From NCBI GenBank assembly GCA_000507305.1, contig DF239856.1, positions 62,001 through 126,000 on the forward strand: DNA of 64,000 nucleotides. Direction: 5' to 3'. The stretch's first letter is position 1. The number at the start of each line of letters is the position of its first letter. This DNA is from Breviolum minutum Mf 1.05b.01 (taxonomy: Eukaryota; Sar; Dinophyceae; Suessiales; Symbiodiniaceae). Shown here one piece after another: positions 1 to 13,720 of this stretch. The notes beneath the pieces were generated by a model. The model made no database searches and was not told where the DNA came from. It saw only the letters and a list, made by a program, of their open reading frames with translations. The position numbers and the translations under genes were made by a program.

Positions 1-334
1 AGATATGCACCAACCGTTCTGTTCTTAGGAGAGCAACAGTAAAGCAGTTTATTATCTTTTTTTTTTGAGGGTAAAAACATGTTCAACTAGTTTTTAAAAC
101 AACATTTGTTCAAAACCACGAAATTATGCATCCTGAATGACCTGGCGCTATTGGAATCCAAATGGATATGCCTCAAGTGTTTCTTTTCCATTTTTGGAGG
201 TTTCACTTGTGCATTCGTGCGTGGACCGTGATCAAAATCCGTAGGATTTAATGAACCATTGAATCGCCCAGTTGGTTAATGACGGAATCCTTATAATGAT
301 CCCTGGCTACAAACTGGTTAGTATAATCCACAAT

Positions 335-456
335 ACACCCCCCGAAGTTTAACAGCTCACCCCTGAAAATGGTGGGATTGGAAGACGACTCCTTTCCTAT
401 TGGGGCCGGAAGGTAACTTTTCAGGGTCTATGTCAATGTTAAACTTCGGGAGGGTA
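335..456. mobile_element. Foldback element, GAAGTTTAAC family, copy 1
   Basis: Ends ACCCCCCGAAGTTTAACA and TTAAACTTCGGGAGGGT are inverted repeats. Inner arms CCCCTGAAAAT and TTTTCAGGG. About 120 bp. Confidence 0.85.
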
Positions 457-599
457 TACAGCAAATAACCGGAAGCCCCTTGGTCACTGCTCATGTCACG
501 TCCAGCGGCCCCAAACAAATTGAAGACAGGATTTCTAAGAGGACTGCTTTTTTTTGCGGAGTTTCCCAAATTCCGCCCACCAAAAAATAAAGGTCAAAT

Positions 600-770
600 T
601 CCATCCACCAAATACAAGGGGTGACTTTTTTGTTTCCACCCCTGGAAATTCACCCTTGGAAAAATGAAGGTTTGGTTCAGATGATGTTCCTTTTCGTTTC
701 CAGGTGATTTTCAGCTTCTGGCCGTGAAATTTTGCAGGTTTTTTTTTTTTCGTTGGCAAAATTCCCACCC
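600..770. repeat. Dispersed repeat paired with 11120-11290
   Basis: Shares TTGTTTCCACCCCTGGAAAT, GATGATGTTCCTTTTC and GGCCGT(G/T)AA(A/T)TTT(T/C)GCAGG in the same order with 11120-11290. Confidence 0.75.
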
Positions 771-849
771 CCGTTTTGAAAAAATCCAGGGGAAATGGAC
801 AACCGTGGACACACCTATGAACCTATGGACACTTCTTGGTGTCCCGAAC

Positions 850-3800
850 CCTCCCTTCAACAACTCCCGCATTTCGATGGCATTCTCCTCCGGGCTATTG
901 CCTGCAACCTGGGGATTTTTTTTTTCGATGGCACTCTTGAATGGCGAGGATATAAATCCTGCAGCCTCCGGGGATGTATCAGCTAATGGTAAATTTCCTG
1001 GTGGTTTGGGACCCGGTGGTTTGGATTCTACCAAACCTCTGGGGATAATGTTTTTTTTGGGGTTAATGGATTCAGCAAATGGTAAATTGGTGGTTTGGGA
1101 CCCGGTGGTTTGGATTCCTGGGATTCCCCTTATGAAAGGGATTGTTACTTAGGGCTACCCCGATTCGAATCCTAAAATCACCGGGCCCCAAACCACCAAT
1201 TAGACACTAGGTGAATGTGTAAAACTTATGGAAAATGGGATTAAGAAACCGCAACTGGAGAGGATTGGACTGCAACCATATCAACTTCTGAAAGCCAATC
1301 ACGTTTCATTCAGGAGGTACCCCAGAAAAATGAAAGAAAAACATGCTATTAAATGGGACACTGTAATGAAACAACACTGAGGGTTTAACCCGTTGACATT
1401 GACATTGTGTTGAAAATGATTGAAACAAGAAACGATAGCGGGATCCACCAAAACTCTGGGTGTTTTTCTCCCCCAAAGAAGCCTCAAACAAAGCTCAGCA
1501 CAATCATCTGATCAGCATTTACCAACTGGAATACTCTGAAGGCGAAGTCACAGCAGAAGCACATAGCGTGAATTGGAAACTCCCAAATCATCAAGACCCA
1601 ACAATAGTGTTGATGACGAAAATTTTGCCTAACCACTTGGGATGCATAGAAGTGACAAAACCAATAAACAGTATACTTGAAACATCATATTGAACACATG
1701 TAGTGAATTCAAATTCAAAATATATTTCATGAATATCATTTACCAATCCCCCAAAAAAAAATCCCCAATATTCTCAACAAATTCACATTTTTTTCCTGGC
1801 CCATTGATTTATCTACCTTTTTCAAAGGTGCAACTTCCCCTCTTTCCCCTCAACGGACTCTCAAGAGACTCCGCCTCTGAGAGTGGATGAGCAGAAACAC
1901 CAAAATCGGCGGGTTGAACCTCGACGTGGAACGTGGTCGAAACACTTGGGGGGAAGGGTTAAGCAGTGTGATTTCCTTTTCTCATGGAAATATTATGGAA
2001 TATCATGGGTATATTATATAAACCCCTACTATTTGGTTGATAACCATCATTTATTGTATGGAAATCATTGGAGGATGGGCTCCCAGTTAATTTATAGTGT
2101 TATGGGAAATGGCCGAAAATAAATGGGTGTTCCTGGGCTTATGAAAACCCTATGTGTTATAAAGATATGGTTTCCTTTTTTCTAGGGGATGATGATTGTT
2201 GATAATTCCTTAATAAGGCCTTATTTCTGGGGGAAAATGGCATTGCGGGGTACCCCTTGGATTTCCAGGATGTTTCCTTGGGGAACGATCACATACCATC
2301 CCTGCAACGAAGCCAGCGAGTGAAAACACCTGAAAATGGATGGTTGGAATACAATCGTTTCCTTTTGGGGCCCGGCCTATTTTCAGGGGCGAACTGTTTG
2401 TTGGAAGGAGTGTATTATCCCCTACAAAAAAACCGCCTGGTACTTGTGAAGAGCTGAGGATTTTTGTCGGCTTTCTGACTTTTGGCAGATGTGATCGTTC
2501 CCTGGAGGGTAATATCATAAGCCATTACTTTTTCCCATATTTCTTAGATAAAAATCCACTGAATGTAGGTGAAGATTAATGATTATACCGTACAATAGAT
2601 GGTATGGGTTAGTACGGTATGAAAGCCCCTTAAGTTCTGGGGATGGTAGTATACGGGGGGGGAAATGAATACCTGGAATGGCCACAATTTTTGAAAGGTT
2701 CAATGATAATCCCTACCAAGTATGGTATTTAATATATAATACTTCCTACCTGGAAAACAAGTTGCTGTTAATTTCCATCAACTTTACCCTGGAAACCAGC
2801 CACAGTTGCCTAAAATTATGGTACACTATGCTTTCCAGGTAGTCCTATACAACCCTAGAAATTTGCAGTTTCCTTCACTGCTTTTGGATGGACAGCTCAA
2901 AGTTGGGCTAAAAAGTGTCGCATCAAACGCGACTATTTCTCCTCAGATGTTGTCGTGTTTTTCGGTCGAAAACGTCCAAGAATTTTGAGCACGATTTGGC
3001 GCCATGTGGTTGTCGATTCTTTTCGGGAGTTCGTGAAACATGACGAAATTGAGAAGGCTATAAAAGAACAAATTGAAGATTCAACAAAAAACAACGTGTC
3101 ACTTCCAACCAACTGTGTTTGTTTTGGTGGTTTCTGCCAACTTAAAAAAGATGAGCCCCTTTAGATCATTCCTGTGGGATTTCCAACCCCCCCAAAACGG
3201 TGGAGCTGGAGATCGCACTTGATACTCCGCGATGTCTCCTCCATCTTTCAACTCCCAAACCTGCTGGATTCCCATTCCGATGATGGCGGCGTAACGGTCA
3301 CCCGACCCGAGATTCGGAGAGGATTTTGTCATATATCAATCCCAACCCAAATTGGAGGGAATTTTTTAAAATGAAACAGTTACAGTTACGCTCCAAAATT
3401 ATGCAAAAAACAAGGCAGAATAAATATTAACTGGTACACCAACTGAAGTTTAACGGCTGGTTCACCTGAAAAATCAGCAGGAAAAGGAGATTCCTCTTGG
3501 AAACCGGTATGGCTTCAGGTGAACCATTCGTTAAACTTTGGGGGAACAATCAATCCTCTAAATGTGCAGCAAGAAAAAAAAGCTGGATCCAAAGAAAATG
3601 AATAAACTCTTCTTTGACAATTACATTGTGGGACTGGCATACACAGAGTGTATCTAGTAGGTTTACTATCATGAAACATCAAAGTACATCAATATGACTG
3701 GGATTTCTACTAGGGAATATGAGCTCAGAATGTGTAAATCACCTATCTAAAGCATTCACCTCTCATCTTTTGTGAGCACCATCCCTGTTTGCGACCTTGG

Positions 3801-6800
3801 AGGGACCCGCAATGGAGAGTTCATCCAAACCCTCACAGCCATGCACCACAAGGGCTCGTTTCATGCCTTCCAAAGAAGCTTTTGGTATCTCGCTGGGGGA
3901 GGGGATGGACAAATCTGCTAATGGAACAAAAACCATTCCGCGTGAGGTTGTTTGAGTTGTGAATATTTGGGCTCTGTGAACTTTGAAAGATTTGGAAGAG
4001 GCTTCACTTGCCTGGGTAAATTGTATTGGGTAGGGTTGATGGCTGAAACCCTGCACCACCTGAGATGTACAACACAAAATGAACCGCCAACATCAACTTG
4101 TTTGTAGTCGGATTAACAAAAACCATCAACAGTACCATTAATTCCAATGTTTCCGGAACTGAGACCATTTATGCGGAATCAGAAAACACCCCTTTCAACC
4201 GTCCGGAAAAAAAAAAAAACTGGGAAAATTTCGGTCGAAAAGTTTTCACGGGGACCCAAAAACACCCGGATCCAACCTAGCAGTTTGAAGACTTCCACAA
4301 AGAGACGACCAAGAGTAGCAGTATACACACCTTGAAAGTGCTGCAAAAACTTCCGAAAAAACAGCATCAAGTGTGGGATTTTGGGGGATTCTTAAAGGCA
4401 GCATGTGATTTTCTAAGTTTGCTGTTTGTAACATGTAACATGTAGCACTAGCTGTTTGTATCTTCAGATTCAGGGCTCTAAAATACTTACCCTCCCTGAA
4501 ACTAGCAGCAAACGCACCTGAAAATAGGGGCACAAAGGAAACGAAAAAGTATTCCAAGCATCCATTTTTTGGTGCGAACTTGCTGTGAGTTTCTTCCGGG
4601 AGGGTAAATACCCTGGGTTTCCTCATAAAATTTCGGTCATTTTCAAAGTGATTTTTAGGGATCCCTGCTTAGGATGAAACTCCAGAAACTCTCCCTGCCT
4701 TTGTTGGTTGAAAAACCCCTTCCGTTCGCGAAAATCTTCGAAAAAATGCCCAACATTTTGGGCTGAAAAATCCCACCATGAGAATCAAAGTCATGAAATC
4801 ATCAGGGTAGAGAAAAGCTCAAACGTTTGGCAATAAGGACATGAACCCCTTCAAGGTGGGAAAATGTCATAAAACAACTGGGATCGGGTCCGTCTTCTCT
4901 TAAGCAAAGAGAGGTTGATCCATCCTTACGGCCATGAAAACCTCCAGTGAATTTTTCGGAAGCACCTCTTCAATCAATGTTTCGTTGCTGAAACTTCAGT
5001 CATTGCAGTGTTTCAGTCAGGAAACTTTTCCAAACCCTTTATGCAAAGGATTTCTATCAAAGGATATGGCTAAAATTGGGCTACCACCCAGCTCAACCTG
5101 CAACTAAACATTGCCAGCCCCTTTCACCAAATGTCGTGTCCATATCATTACAAACCACCTCTGGTAATCCGTGATTGTCTCCCAGTTGTCCCTTGACTCT
5201 TGACACCAAACCAGCCGTGATTTTTGTTGCTCAAAAACAAAAATTCCAATACTTCCTGAAAGTTTAACAGTTCACCCCCTGAAAATAGGCCCCAAGGCCC
5301 CCAAAAGGAAGCCATTCGAATGGTCTTCCAGTAGTCCCATCAAATTTTCAGGGGCAAACTCGCTGTTAAACTGTTGAACTTCGGAGGTGTAAATGATTGA
5401 AGCTCACCTCATCAGTACAAAGGAACATGAAGACCGACCCGTGGCTGTCCAAAAAATCGGAAATTTGTCATGGAAATCTGGTTGAAGTATCAATATAACT
5501 TACCCCACTCAAAATCAACATCACCAGTTGGGATGATTCCCCGTTACCATCGTGGACTTCTGCTTTCAAATGGCCGTCATAACAAGAAAAAAGAGAGGAT
5601 TTGCCAAATGCTAACCTTTTTTTGTCTTCTTGTTGAATCCCATGGTAGAAAGGATCCCAAAAAAAATCACCATCAAAGAAATCCAAGCTCTTCCCCTTGT
5701 AGAAGCCCTTCACCATCGGAAGTGGGAACAGCTTCGCGTCGAGTGGCCACAAACCATAGCATCGGGCTTGGCAGGATTCGTCAAAGGTCCCAGAATATTA
5801 AAGACCTCGCAAACAGACACCAGGCAACACCCACCACTTTTAACTCACACGGAAACAACCCCATGGAAACCTCAGTTGGAAAGTTAAGGATCACAATTGA
5901 GAAAATTGGACTTGCAGCATCAATTTTGTAACACTTTTGTGACTTGGGCCCTAGCAGTTCGAATGCCCAACTCCTGACGAAAAAGCAGGGCATACAACGA
6001 GATCTTGAATGTTGCGGGAGATGGGTGGCACGTCAAAACCTGGATTCTGCACCAGGTGTTTTTTGCAAAAGTCGAAATGAGCACAATCCTTACAGAGATT
6101 TTTGCCCTACTCAACGACTTTCCAGCTGAATCATCATCCCTCCACCCAACCGCTCCAAGCGGATGGGACCCACAAAACGCATGGCTGGATGGAAAGACCT
6201 GGAAAGGCGATGACGGATCTCCATGGGACGAGACGAGACGAACGGTATATTTGCCGAACATGGAAAACCCATTGAAAAACGCAACGTTAAAATGTAGGGT
6301 AAATATACAAATGGATCCCATGGATCCTATGGGGTTGTGAATATTTCATTGAATCCTGGCTGGTTCATAGGGATTGTTTATTAACTGCTTATGAAATACT
6401 CCCTATATGGCTAGTTTTTCATCCCCTGGTTTAAGCCAACCAACGGGATTTTGATCACTGCTCAGCAGGGGACAGCTGTTTTTTTGTGAAGATAACTTTC
6501 CCCCCTTTGACAAAGAGTAAAGTTCCATCATCAACGCTGAATTTCTTGACCCTTTTCTGTTGGTAAGATTTTCTTACCGAAATTAAATAGCGAAGTTGTG
6601 GTGGGATTCCACCCGAAAACTTCCAATCATGCAGCATGATTTTTTCCACCCCTGATTTTACAAAAACGGCGTTCTGGGCCCCAAAATGATGCCCTTGGAA
6701 AAGGTGACGAAACGGCTTGAAAAATATGGCCATTTTTGGTATCTATGTTAAATTTCTGGGGTGCAACTGGTGATGATGATTCAAACATTCGGGTCAACAG

Positions 6801-9800
6801 CGAGATGCTTAGAATGACTCCACGGGTGAATGTTGTTCTGAAAATCAAACTGTTCCTCGTCATAGTTTCCAAGTCAGTTTTAGGGCTAGCCTCATGTTAC
6901 ACCACCCAATGTCAGAGCACAATGTTGATGGGAATTGGAAAAATAGCAAAACATCGTATTTGCTGTCTTGTAGAATGAACCTCTTTTTGGAAGTTGCAAC
7001 CGTCTTTACCATCGTATCATGAAAAAATATGCAAGAATCCTGTCAGAAAGAGATTGGATCCCTCCGTCCCATCTTGCGACAAACCCAGTAATTTGTTGAC
7101 AATTCCAATGGCCCCAATTACATTTTTCTAATCATATACCCCCTGAAGTTTAACAGTTCGCTCCTGAAAAATGGTGGCGGACCGGAAGAACAATCCTTTC
7201 CTATTCGGATTTTGTGTCTTTTCAGGGGCGAAGTCTTAAACTTCAGAAAGCACCAGCTGTTGGGAACCCCAAATTGTTCAACTTTGCACATGAAAATCAA
7301 CCCAACCTCGCAAACAAGAAGGCGAAGCCCCCCGCAGCCAAGACGGGTGCCACCTTTCTTCGGTGTTGCTTCGGGACGGGGTCGGTCGGCTGGAACACGA
7401 TTCAGTGAAATGATTGAAAAGAATGGCAATTCCTTGACAACTCACATGGCAATGAAAAATCTCCATATTTCATAGGAGATACATCTTCAAATGGTTGAGT
7501 TTCCATTGCCATTCGTTCGTTTTCCGGGATGTAATTTCTACCAATTCTACCAACGAACCAATGCCTGATCTGAATGAAACCAGATTTTACCACGCTCAAG
7601 TTTTCCATGCTCAACACCTCTCTGGATGATGAGAATTTCACTATCTTTGGAAAACGATGGTGAAAAAAAATCAGGGGGAGTTGTTATCTTTTTGGAGAGA
7701 AATCATCTCGGCAAATTACTAAACCTGAATGATCACGGCACTTTGGGGGAGATTCCCTTACCTTTCACTACCATGACTCATCAAACTTGTTTAGACAACA
7801 CACTCCCGCCCCCAACGCCTCTGTTGGACCTACTTCTAAGCGAGCACCTAAGGCCTGACAGAGAAGATGAAAAAACCTTGTGTCTTTGAATTAACAAAAT
7901 ATTAGAAAGGTTATGGTTAGTGTCATTGTGTAGTTTTGTTCTTACTTTCATATTGACTTTCTTTGTTATCTTTGGTGTTATGGTGCTCCTCACCATTGTT
8001 ATTCTTACCACTATATTCTGAATCTTCAGTATTCCGAACTCTGGGAAGTTGAAAATCCTTCCAAGTCCTTCTGCTGGAAGCTGCAGGCATAGCAAGTTCT
8101 TAATGTTACTTGGTGATTCATTCGGTGACGAAATCCTCAAAAATGCTCTATTCTTATGGACCAACTCTCGGTTTTCACTGCTCAAATGTGTGCTTTGGGA
8201 GGCTTCCCTTACTAAACTTATGGTTTACAGGTCAAGCTCAAAAACCCCACCAAGTCAACCTTCGCATTTTCGCCTCGAGAATGTCTGCAGCACCACTCTT
8301 GGAGGAAGCTGCACGATTGCCGTGCTTCACAATACGCACCTAACGAAAAAAACGGGGTGTAAACGGGATGATCATCCTCCAAGCAACCTCTATAACCAAC
8401 CAAAAATCACCTCAAGATGTTGGATTCGTTTTTTGTTTGAGTCGCGTCGCTCTGATTGAATTGGATGAAGGGCATTGTGATTATATCTCACCAATAGACG
8501 TGCGAATATGTATATATACAACCCTTCACCCGTGGTCATTATATACAACCCAGTTTTGGGGTTGTGAGTTTATAATTCCAATTACCTAAGTCCAATTGAT
8601 CATCAAAGTAAGACCCCAAAACTACAATTGAAGCGGCAAACCTGAGCCGTACTCGCTAGAAAACACTTGGAAAAGTGAAACAAAAACTGTCAGCTTCCCT
8701 ATTCGGAGCTTGTCTTTTGACAAAATCCAATAGCGTCGCAGCATTTTCATTGGACATACCATCACCCCAAATGCATGCGTGATTTTTGGGATGTTTCCAC
8801 TGCCAGAAATGCCAAAATCATCACCCCGGAGGGAGCCAAAGAAAACACACCTCCCAAGTGATCCTGTACTCTTGCCACTGGAAAATACTTAGTACTTCTC
8901 ATGTCATTGGGACCAGCCTTTTCAGAAGCTAGATATGGATGGCCTTGAAGCTGCTTAAGAGTCCCATTCAGGTGGCGAAACATCTCATCCGCGGCCCTAT
9001 GGACTTAGGCGATTAGGGGAACCCTTGACGAAACATATGGAAGATTTATCTTGGACCCACCTTACTCCAATGATCTTTGATACCGGGAAAAAAAAACCTC
9101 CTGTTTGGGTGGTGAACATCACCATGGGTGATTGGATATGAAACTAATTCTACTTCCAAACACGGCCGAAATGTTCAATGCACTGATTTACTGCAAATTG
9201 GGAAACTAGTTGGTGGTTTCAACCCATTTGAAAAATATGCTCGTCATCTTCCCCAATTTTCGGGATGAAAATTCAAAAAAATAGTTAATTTGAGTTGCCA
9301 CCACCTAGGAAAGTAACCCAAGAAATTCTCTGACTCTAACAGCTCCGAGTGCCCCCAACACCGGCTCCTGCCGCCAACAGCCCTGCAGCTGTCGAAATAT
9401 TGAAGGTGTCCTCCAGGAAAAATTCCATCGGGGGACGATGTTCAAGGGGAGGGGTAACTGGGGAACCCTAAGGAAAACCTAAGGTAAGATTGGGGAACCT
9501 TAGGGAAGACTAGGAGGAATCACCACAACCCCCCCCCCCTTAAAAATCCTATTAGTTGGGGGTGTGACACATCTGCCCGTATGGAAGGAACTTATTTCAG
9601 CTGGTTGGTGCGAATTACCCTCACCTGGTTGCTTCCCTTTTGCTGGGACCATTTTGAATCGGAAAAATGGGTCAACCATTGCGAACGCTCGTGACTGCTC
9701 TTCAGGATCAGCACAGCCCCCCGTTTGGATGATGATGCAGAAATCCAGTGATCACCCAGCGCCTAGGATGTATCAAAACAATTTGTGAAGATCCTCCTAA

Positions 9801-12800
9801 CTTTTCGACAGAAAAATCCAACTTGTAGCCAAAAGAAGTCGTTCAAATAGTGGCTTGATGACATCCAACTTTTCAACAAAAATGATTCTGGGCAATTTAT
9901 TGTAAATCCTTAATCTGAATGTTTCGGCCATTTTGGGGGGATTCCTTTACAATCACTACCTTTTGGGGTGACCAACCGGCGGGAAAGGTCGCTATAAATC
10001 GCACAGAAATGATGCAACAAAAAACGGTGGGTTTTTGTGGGCCAACCTGGCCATCGCCACCAGTTCCCACAATGTCGACGATGAGATCTTCTGAACGTGG
10101 CACCTGGCGCAACGCCAACTCACATGAACAATAAGGCAGGTGCTTTTTTTACGGATTCGATTCTACCATTGGGATTCATCACCTTTTCTTGGATTTGCGG
10201 ATTTAAGATGCTCTATTATTGTTGGTAGAAAAGTAAGCAAATGACCGAAGAGGTCACAAATCCTTAAGTTGTTCAGAATTTTGCCAATCAAGGAATCATC
10301 CCACCAGGGAGATCGGTGTTTTCCAGTGGGATGGTACAAGTAGAGAGATGACATCCAACCAAAGGAGGCACCGAGGCATGTTTTCCGGAATTTTCCGCAA
10401 CTTATTGTTCATTATTTTTGGCCAAACACCGGCCACTATTGAATTACAGGGAAACGGGTATCCGATAGAACAGACCAGTGCTTGGTCATGAGGTTTTAGG
10501 TACGTAATGACCCTTCTCAATACTCTTTCACACATGCTCTGCATAATCTAAGTGTTGGTTCCGCGGAATTAGGCTCTGGTAACCAAACATACCAAACATT
10601 GCTGTCGAAAATGGACCATGAATGAAGATGCATTTCCTATTGAACATCAGAGATGTAAAAGATTGCCATGTTCCTTTACCAAAGGGAACCGAAAAGTAAG
10701 ATCCACTCATAACCTCCAATTAAGTGTGGAGCTTATTTTCCTTTTGGCAAAACCCTGACCTCTGCTATAAAGTCGTCAGCAAACCACAACTGGGCGAAAA
10801 ACATTCGTTGGAAAATCATTTCCCTCCGTTGGCAGCTCGATATGTTTGGAATCCAACCTTGCACAACTCGAAACGTCACCCCACACTCCCTGAAATTTTG
10901 AAGATAACTAGCAAACACTTCACGATACATTGATACTTTTCATACCATCAAAAGTTAGTTCCTTTGGTTTTTCCAGCCTTTCCAGGCTTATCTGCGTTTC
11001 TTTTTCTTCCCACCTCCACCGTCAAGGCATTGGAGCGCATGACATCGGCTAAGGAGTGCACCTGAAAGATGAGAAATTTCTTGGAGATGGCGGTATGTTA
11101 CACTCCCTAAGTCACTGACATGGTGAGTTTTTTGAAGATGCTCACCCCTGGATTTCTTGTTTCCACCCTTGGAAATTCACATTGGGTTTGGAAGATGATG
11201 TTCCTTTTCAATTGGGTGATTTTTAGGTTACGGCCGTTAATTTTCGCAGGGTGTTTTTTGTTGAGGATTACCCGTCCCCAAAAAACTAATAGTAAAAGCC
11301 CGTGAAATTGGGCCCGAACCCATTGCAACTATTGATTTTAGGGGAGGCTGTTAGTTTCAGGGAGAAAGGAAAACAACCGATTTACACCAGCCAAAAAAAA
11401 TGGGGCTGTCAGGAGCAGTGGAAAAAAAAAACCTGAATTTTTGTCAAATCAAAACCTTCAAATTTTTCCGGTCAAAACCTGTACAGTAGTTGTTTCAATA
11501 AAAATGCATGGCTTCTTATGTCATATCTATACCTGGGTAGGTTTCCCCTTCCCCAACACAAAGATATAGACGTTGGCGGATCTCGTTCTGGACAAAAGTG
11601 AATCCGGTGCCGCCAGCTTTGAAACGTTCAGAACATGGCCAGGGTGTTTTTGTCTTCATCCGACTTTTTAGATCACGAGTTGGATGGAGATGTTCAACCG
11701 AAAAAAAAGAATACAAGTCATCAAATTGGATCATTGCAACCCATATGGGATCATCATATTGGATGGTTTCCATCATCAAATTACCCTCCCATGACCTAAC
11801 ATATCCCATCCTTGGTGGCACTTTTGAAGATGACGGTCCTTTTCCTAAGGGTAGGACACGTTAGTTCCTTGGAGGGTAGATGAAAGACATGGGATGCAAA
11901 ATCTGAACTCTTTGGAACCAACCAGCTCCAAAAAAGCCTTCATTGCTGGGTGTCCCGAACAATTTCAGAGCTGCACTTTTCAAGCCTTGGAAGATATTTA
12001 CCACATGGGGGTTTCCTAAAATGGTGGTACCCAACAACCATGGGTTTTCCTACTAAAAATGATCATTTTGGGGTGTTTTGGGGGTACCACCGTTTCAGGA
12101 AACACCCACATATCCACCATGCATTGGTGTTTTCAGCCATTTTTTTTGGTAAATGGTGGGAATGGGTGAGTAGCGGAATCATCATCATTTGTATTCCATG
12201 TTCAAGCCTTTTTTTGTGGTATCCGTGACAGCACCAAAACAGGTGAGTTGACGCAAGGAGGGCCATAATGATGGGCCACCCCCAAAAAAAATATGCTGCC
12301 ATAATGTCCTCCAACCAAGTGACGTGAGCAAGGCCAAAAAGGCACCAACTTGTGCTGGGCTCGCCTGGATGGGTCTCCCCCACCCTTGGGAGTTTGTGGA
12401 AAACGTCATCAACCCAAAAAAATGCCCTCTCAGGGGGTGATATCAGTGATGTCTTTTTTTTGGTTCCATGATGGGTACCTTCAGAGAAGTCGTTTCCAAG
12501 AAAAATCCACAGGTCGACAGGGTCGACAAAGTTGCCCAAAACATTTCCCAGACAACTTGGGAACCTCCCCCTGCCCAGGATGCCAGTGACCACCAGGATG
12601 ACATTATATTTCTAGTAGGGGATCCCGAACTAAACCTTCATTTGCCACTGGAATCCTGGGAGGGGGGACCACCCAATATATAACCCTGTCTTGTATCTGC
12701 AGCGAAGTTGTGGTTCAAGGAGATCTGTTAGATCCCAACGCCGGCCTCGCCACCCATGATCTCCCGCATTGCGGAGCTGGCCTATCAACAGACATCAAAG

Positions 12801-13120
12801 CGAAGTGATGTAGAAATTCCCATCAAATCATGGCAAATTGTTGGCAAATTTTACCACAGCTAGTTTTTTCAAAAACGTCTAAAAATCAGTTTTTGCTACA
12901 AACCTCACGAATCTGGTCCGAATTTTTTTTCGAAAAAAAAATCCTCAACGACTCTAAGAGGGCATTGGTTGGGTAGGGATTTCCCGAAAGCTTTTCGTCC
13001 CACCATTTGGGGCCCGTGACCTCCGCTGAGTGGACCACCAACTGCACCACGACCCCACCTCTTCACCGCTCAACGTGGCGCCCGAGGCTAAAGCCTTGAC
13101 ACAAGCCTTGACACCGCCAC
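850..13120 (-). CDS. trpD: Anthranilate phosphoribosyltransferase, multi-exon gene (3' end not found)
   Basis: TrpD transfers phosphoribosyl from PRPP to anthranilate, the second step of tryptophan synthesis; a plastid location is usual in algae but no transit peptide is seen here. Exons read by eye, 5' to 3' on the minus strand: 13120-13059 (VKALASGATLSGEE), 12781-12746 (ASSAMREIMGGE), 12364-12324 (ASPAQVGAFLALL), 11061-about 11014 (VHSLADVMRSNALT), 10103-10047 (DIVGTGGDGQ, the PRPP-binding glycine motif), 9410-9360 (DTFNISTAAGLLAAGAG), 8339-8274 (VRIVKHGNRAASSKSG), 6039-5956 (RQELGIRT), 5805-5755 (VFNILGPLTNPAKPDAM), 3892-3796 (RALVVHGCEGLDELS), 3260-3219 (VWELKDGGDIAEYQ), 908-850 (GNSPEENAIEMRELL). 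Most exons keep phase 0. Donors after 12746, 8274 and 5956 are GC, the others mainly GT. Short family segments are missing (after 12324, between 8274 and 6039, after 5755, the C-terminus), so further mini-exons or sequence beyond the window are likely. Identity is certain; exact exon edges are less so. Confidence 0.93.
985..1202. repeat. Direct and inverted copies of GGTGGTTTGGGACCCGGTGG
   Basis: Two direct copies (about 1000-1028 and 1089-1117) and a reversed partner ATCACCGGGCCCCAAACCAC near 1180-1200. Confidence 0.8.
3436..3545. mobile_element. Foldback element, GAAGTTTAAC family, copy 2
   Basis: ACTGAAGTTTAACGGCTGGT at the left; ACCATTCGTTAAACTTTGGG at the right. Confidence 0.75.
5250..5392. 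mobile_element. Foldback element, GAAGTTTAAC family, copy 3
   Basis: CTGAAAGTTTAACAGTTCAC and inner CCCCTGAAAAT pair with TTTTCAGGGG and the right end TTGAACTTCGGAGGTGTA. It lies in the TrpD intron region. Confidence 0.8.
7134..7248. mobile_element. Foldback element, GAAGTTTAAC family, copy 4
   Basis: ATACCCCCTGAAGTTTAACA at the left, TTTTCAGGGGCGAAGTCTTA and AACTTCAG at the right. The interior GAACAATCCTTTCCTATTCG resembles copy 1. Confidence 0.8.
9206..9308. mobile_element. Introner-like element, copy A
   Basis: TIRs CTAGTTGGTGGTTTC and the complement of a CTAGGTGGTGGCAAC-type end, 103 bp, flanked by the 4-bp direct repeat GAAA (9202-9205 and 9309-9312). It lies in the TrpD intron between exons 9410-9360 and 8339-8274. 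Confidence 0.88.
9430..9560. repeat. CCTAAGG-rich repeat, inverted relative to 15720-15905
   Basis: Contains TTCAAGGGGAGGGG, CTGGGGAACCCTAAGG and GGGGAACCTTAGGGAAGA. Confidence 0.8.
11120..11290. repeat. Dispersed repeat paired with 600-770
   Basis: See 600-770; the same order of blocks. It lies in the TrpD intron just upstream of exon 11061-11014. Confidence 0.75.
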
Positions 13121-13618
13121 CTGTGGCAGGAAGCAACGACACCTTTCAACAAGAAAGACGAGGGAAAAACCATGGGAAAAATGCAACAAAAATGTCATTT
13201 TTATGAAGGAGAATCACCAATGATTGGACAAGAGATGTGTACAAAACGCATACTTTAAAGGCTCAGATCCGTTTTTTGGATTGACATGGAGTGGATTATC
13301 TTCGTCGCCAACCTACCTAGAGGTGAAGAAGTCGTTTTCCGTTTCATGGCGAAAAAACGAAAAACCAAACTGCAAGGATGTCTGACAAATTCAAAGCCCC
13401 CACAAAAAAAACTCATGGACCAGTCTGTATTCCTGATTCTCCAAAGATTTTTGCCTTTTTAACCCCAATGGGGTTGAAAAATATACCGTATACCCAAACA
13501 AAAAATCCCCCGCCAAGCTGCAGCAATCTTGGCAGGATGGAAGCGTGTTTCCGTCGTGTGGTTTGGGCTCGCTCTCCCTTTTTGTCGATGTCTTTCCCGA
13601 TTCTTAAAAAATCACAAA

Positions 13619-13720
13619 CTGGTTGGTGGTTTCAACCCAGTTGAAAAATATTGGTCAAAATGGGAATGTTCCCCAAGTAAGTAGGGGTGAAAATAAAGAA
13701 TATTTGAAACCACCACCTAG
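13619..13720. mobile_element. Introner-like element, copy B
   Basis: CTGGTTGGTGGTTTCAACCC at the left and GAAACCACCACCTAG at the right, 102 bp. The flanks CAAA and CAAG are a near-match target duplication. It lies between the coiled-coil exons and the TrpD exons. Confidence 0.85.

Noticed and set aside
711-1034. Single 107-codon gene
   Set aside because: Only the 908-850 part is a TrpD exon; the rest of the frame is intron and repeat.
1259-1740. Small genes in the 1.3-1.7 kb open frames
   Set aside because: No splice pattern or domain; short random-length frames in intronic DNA.
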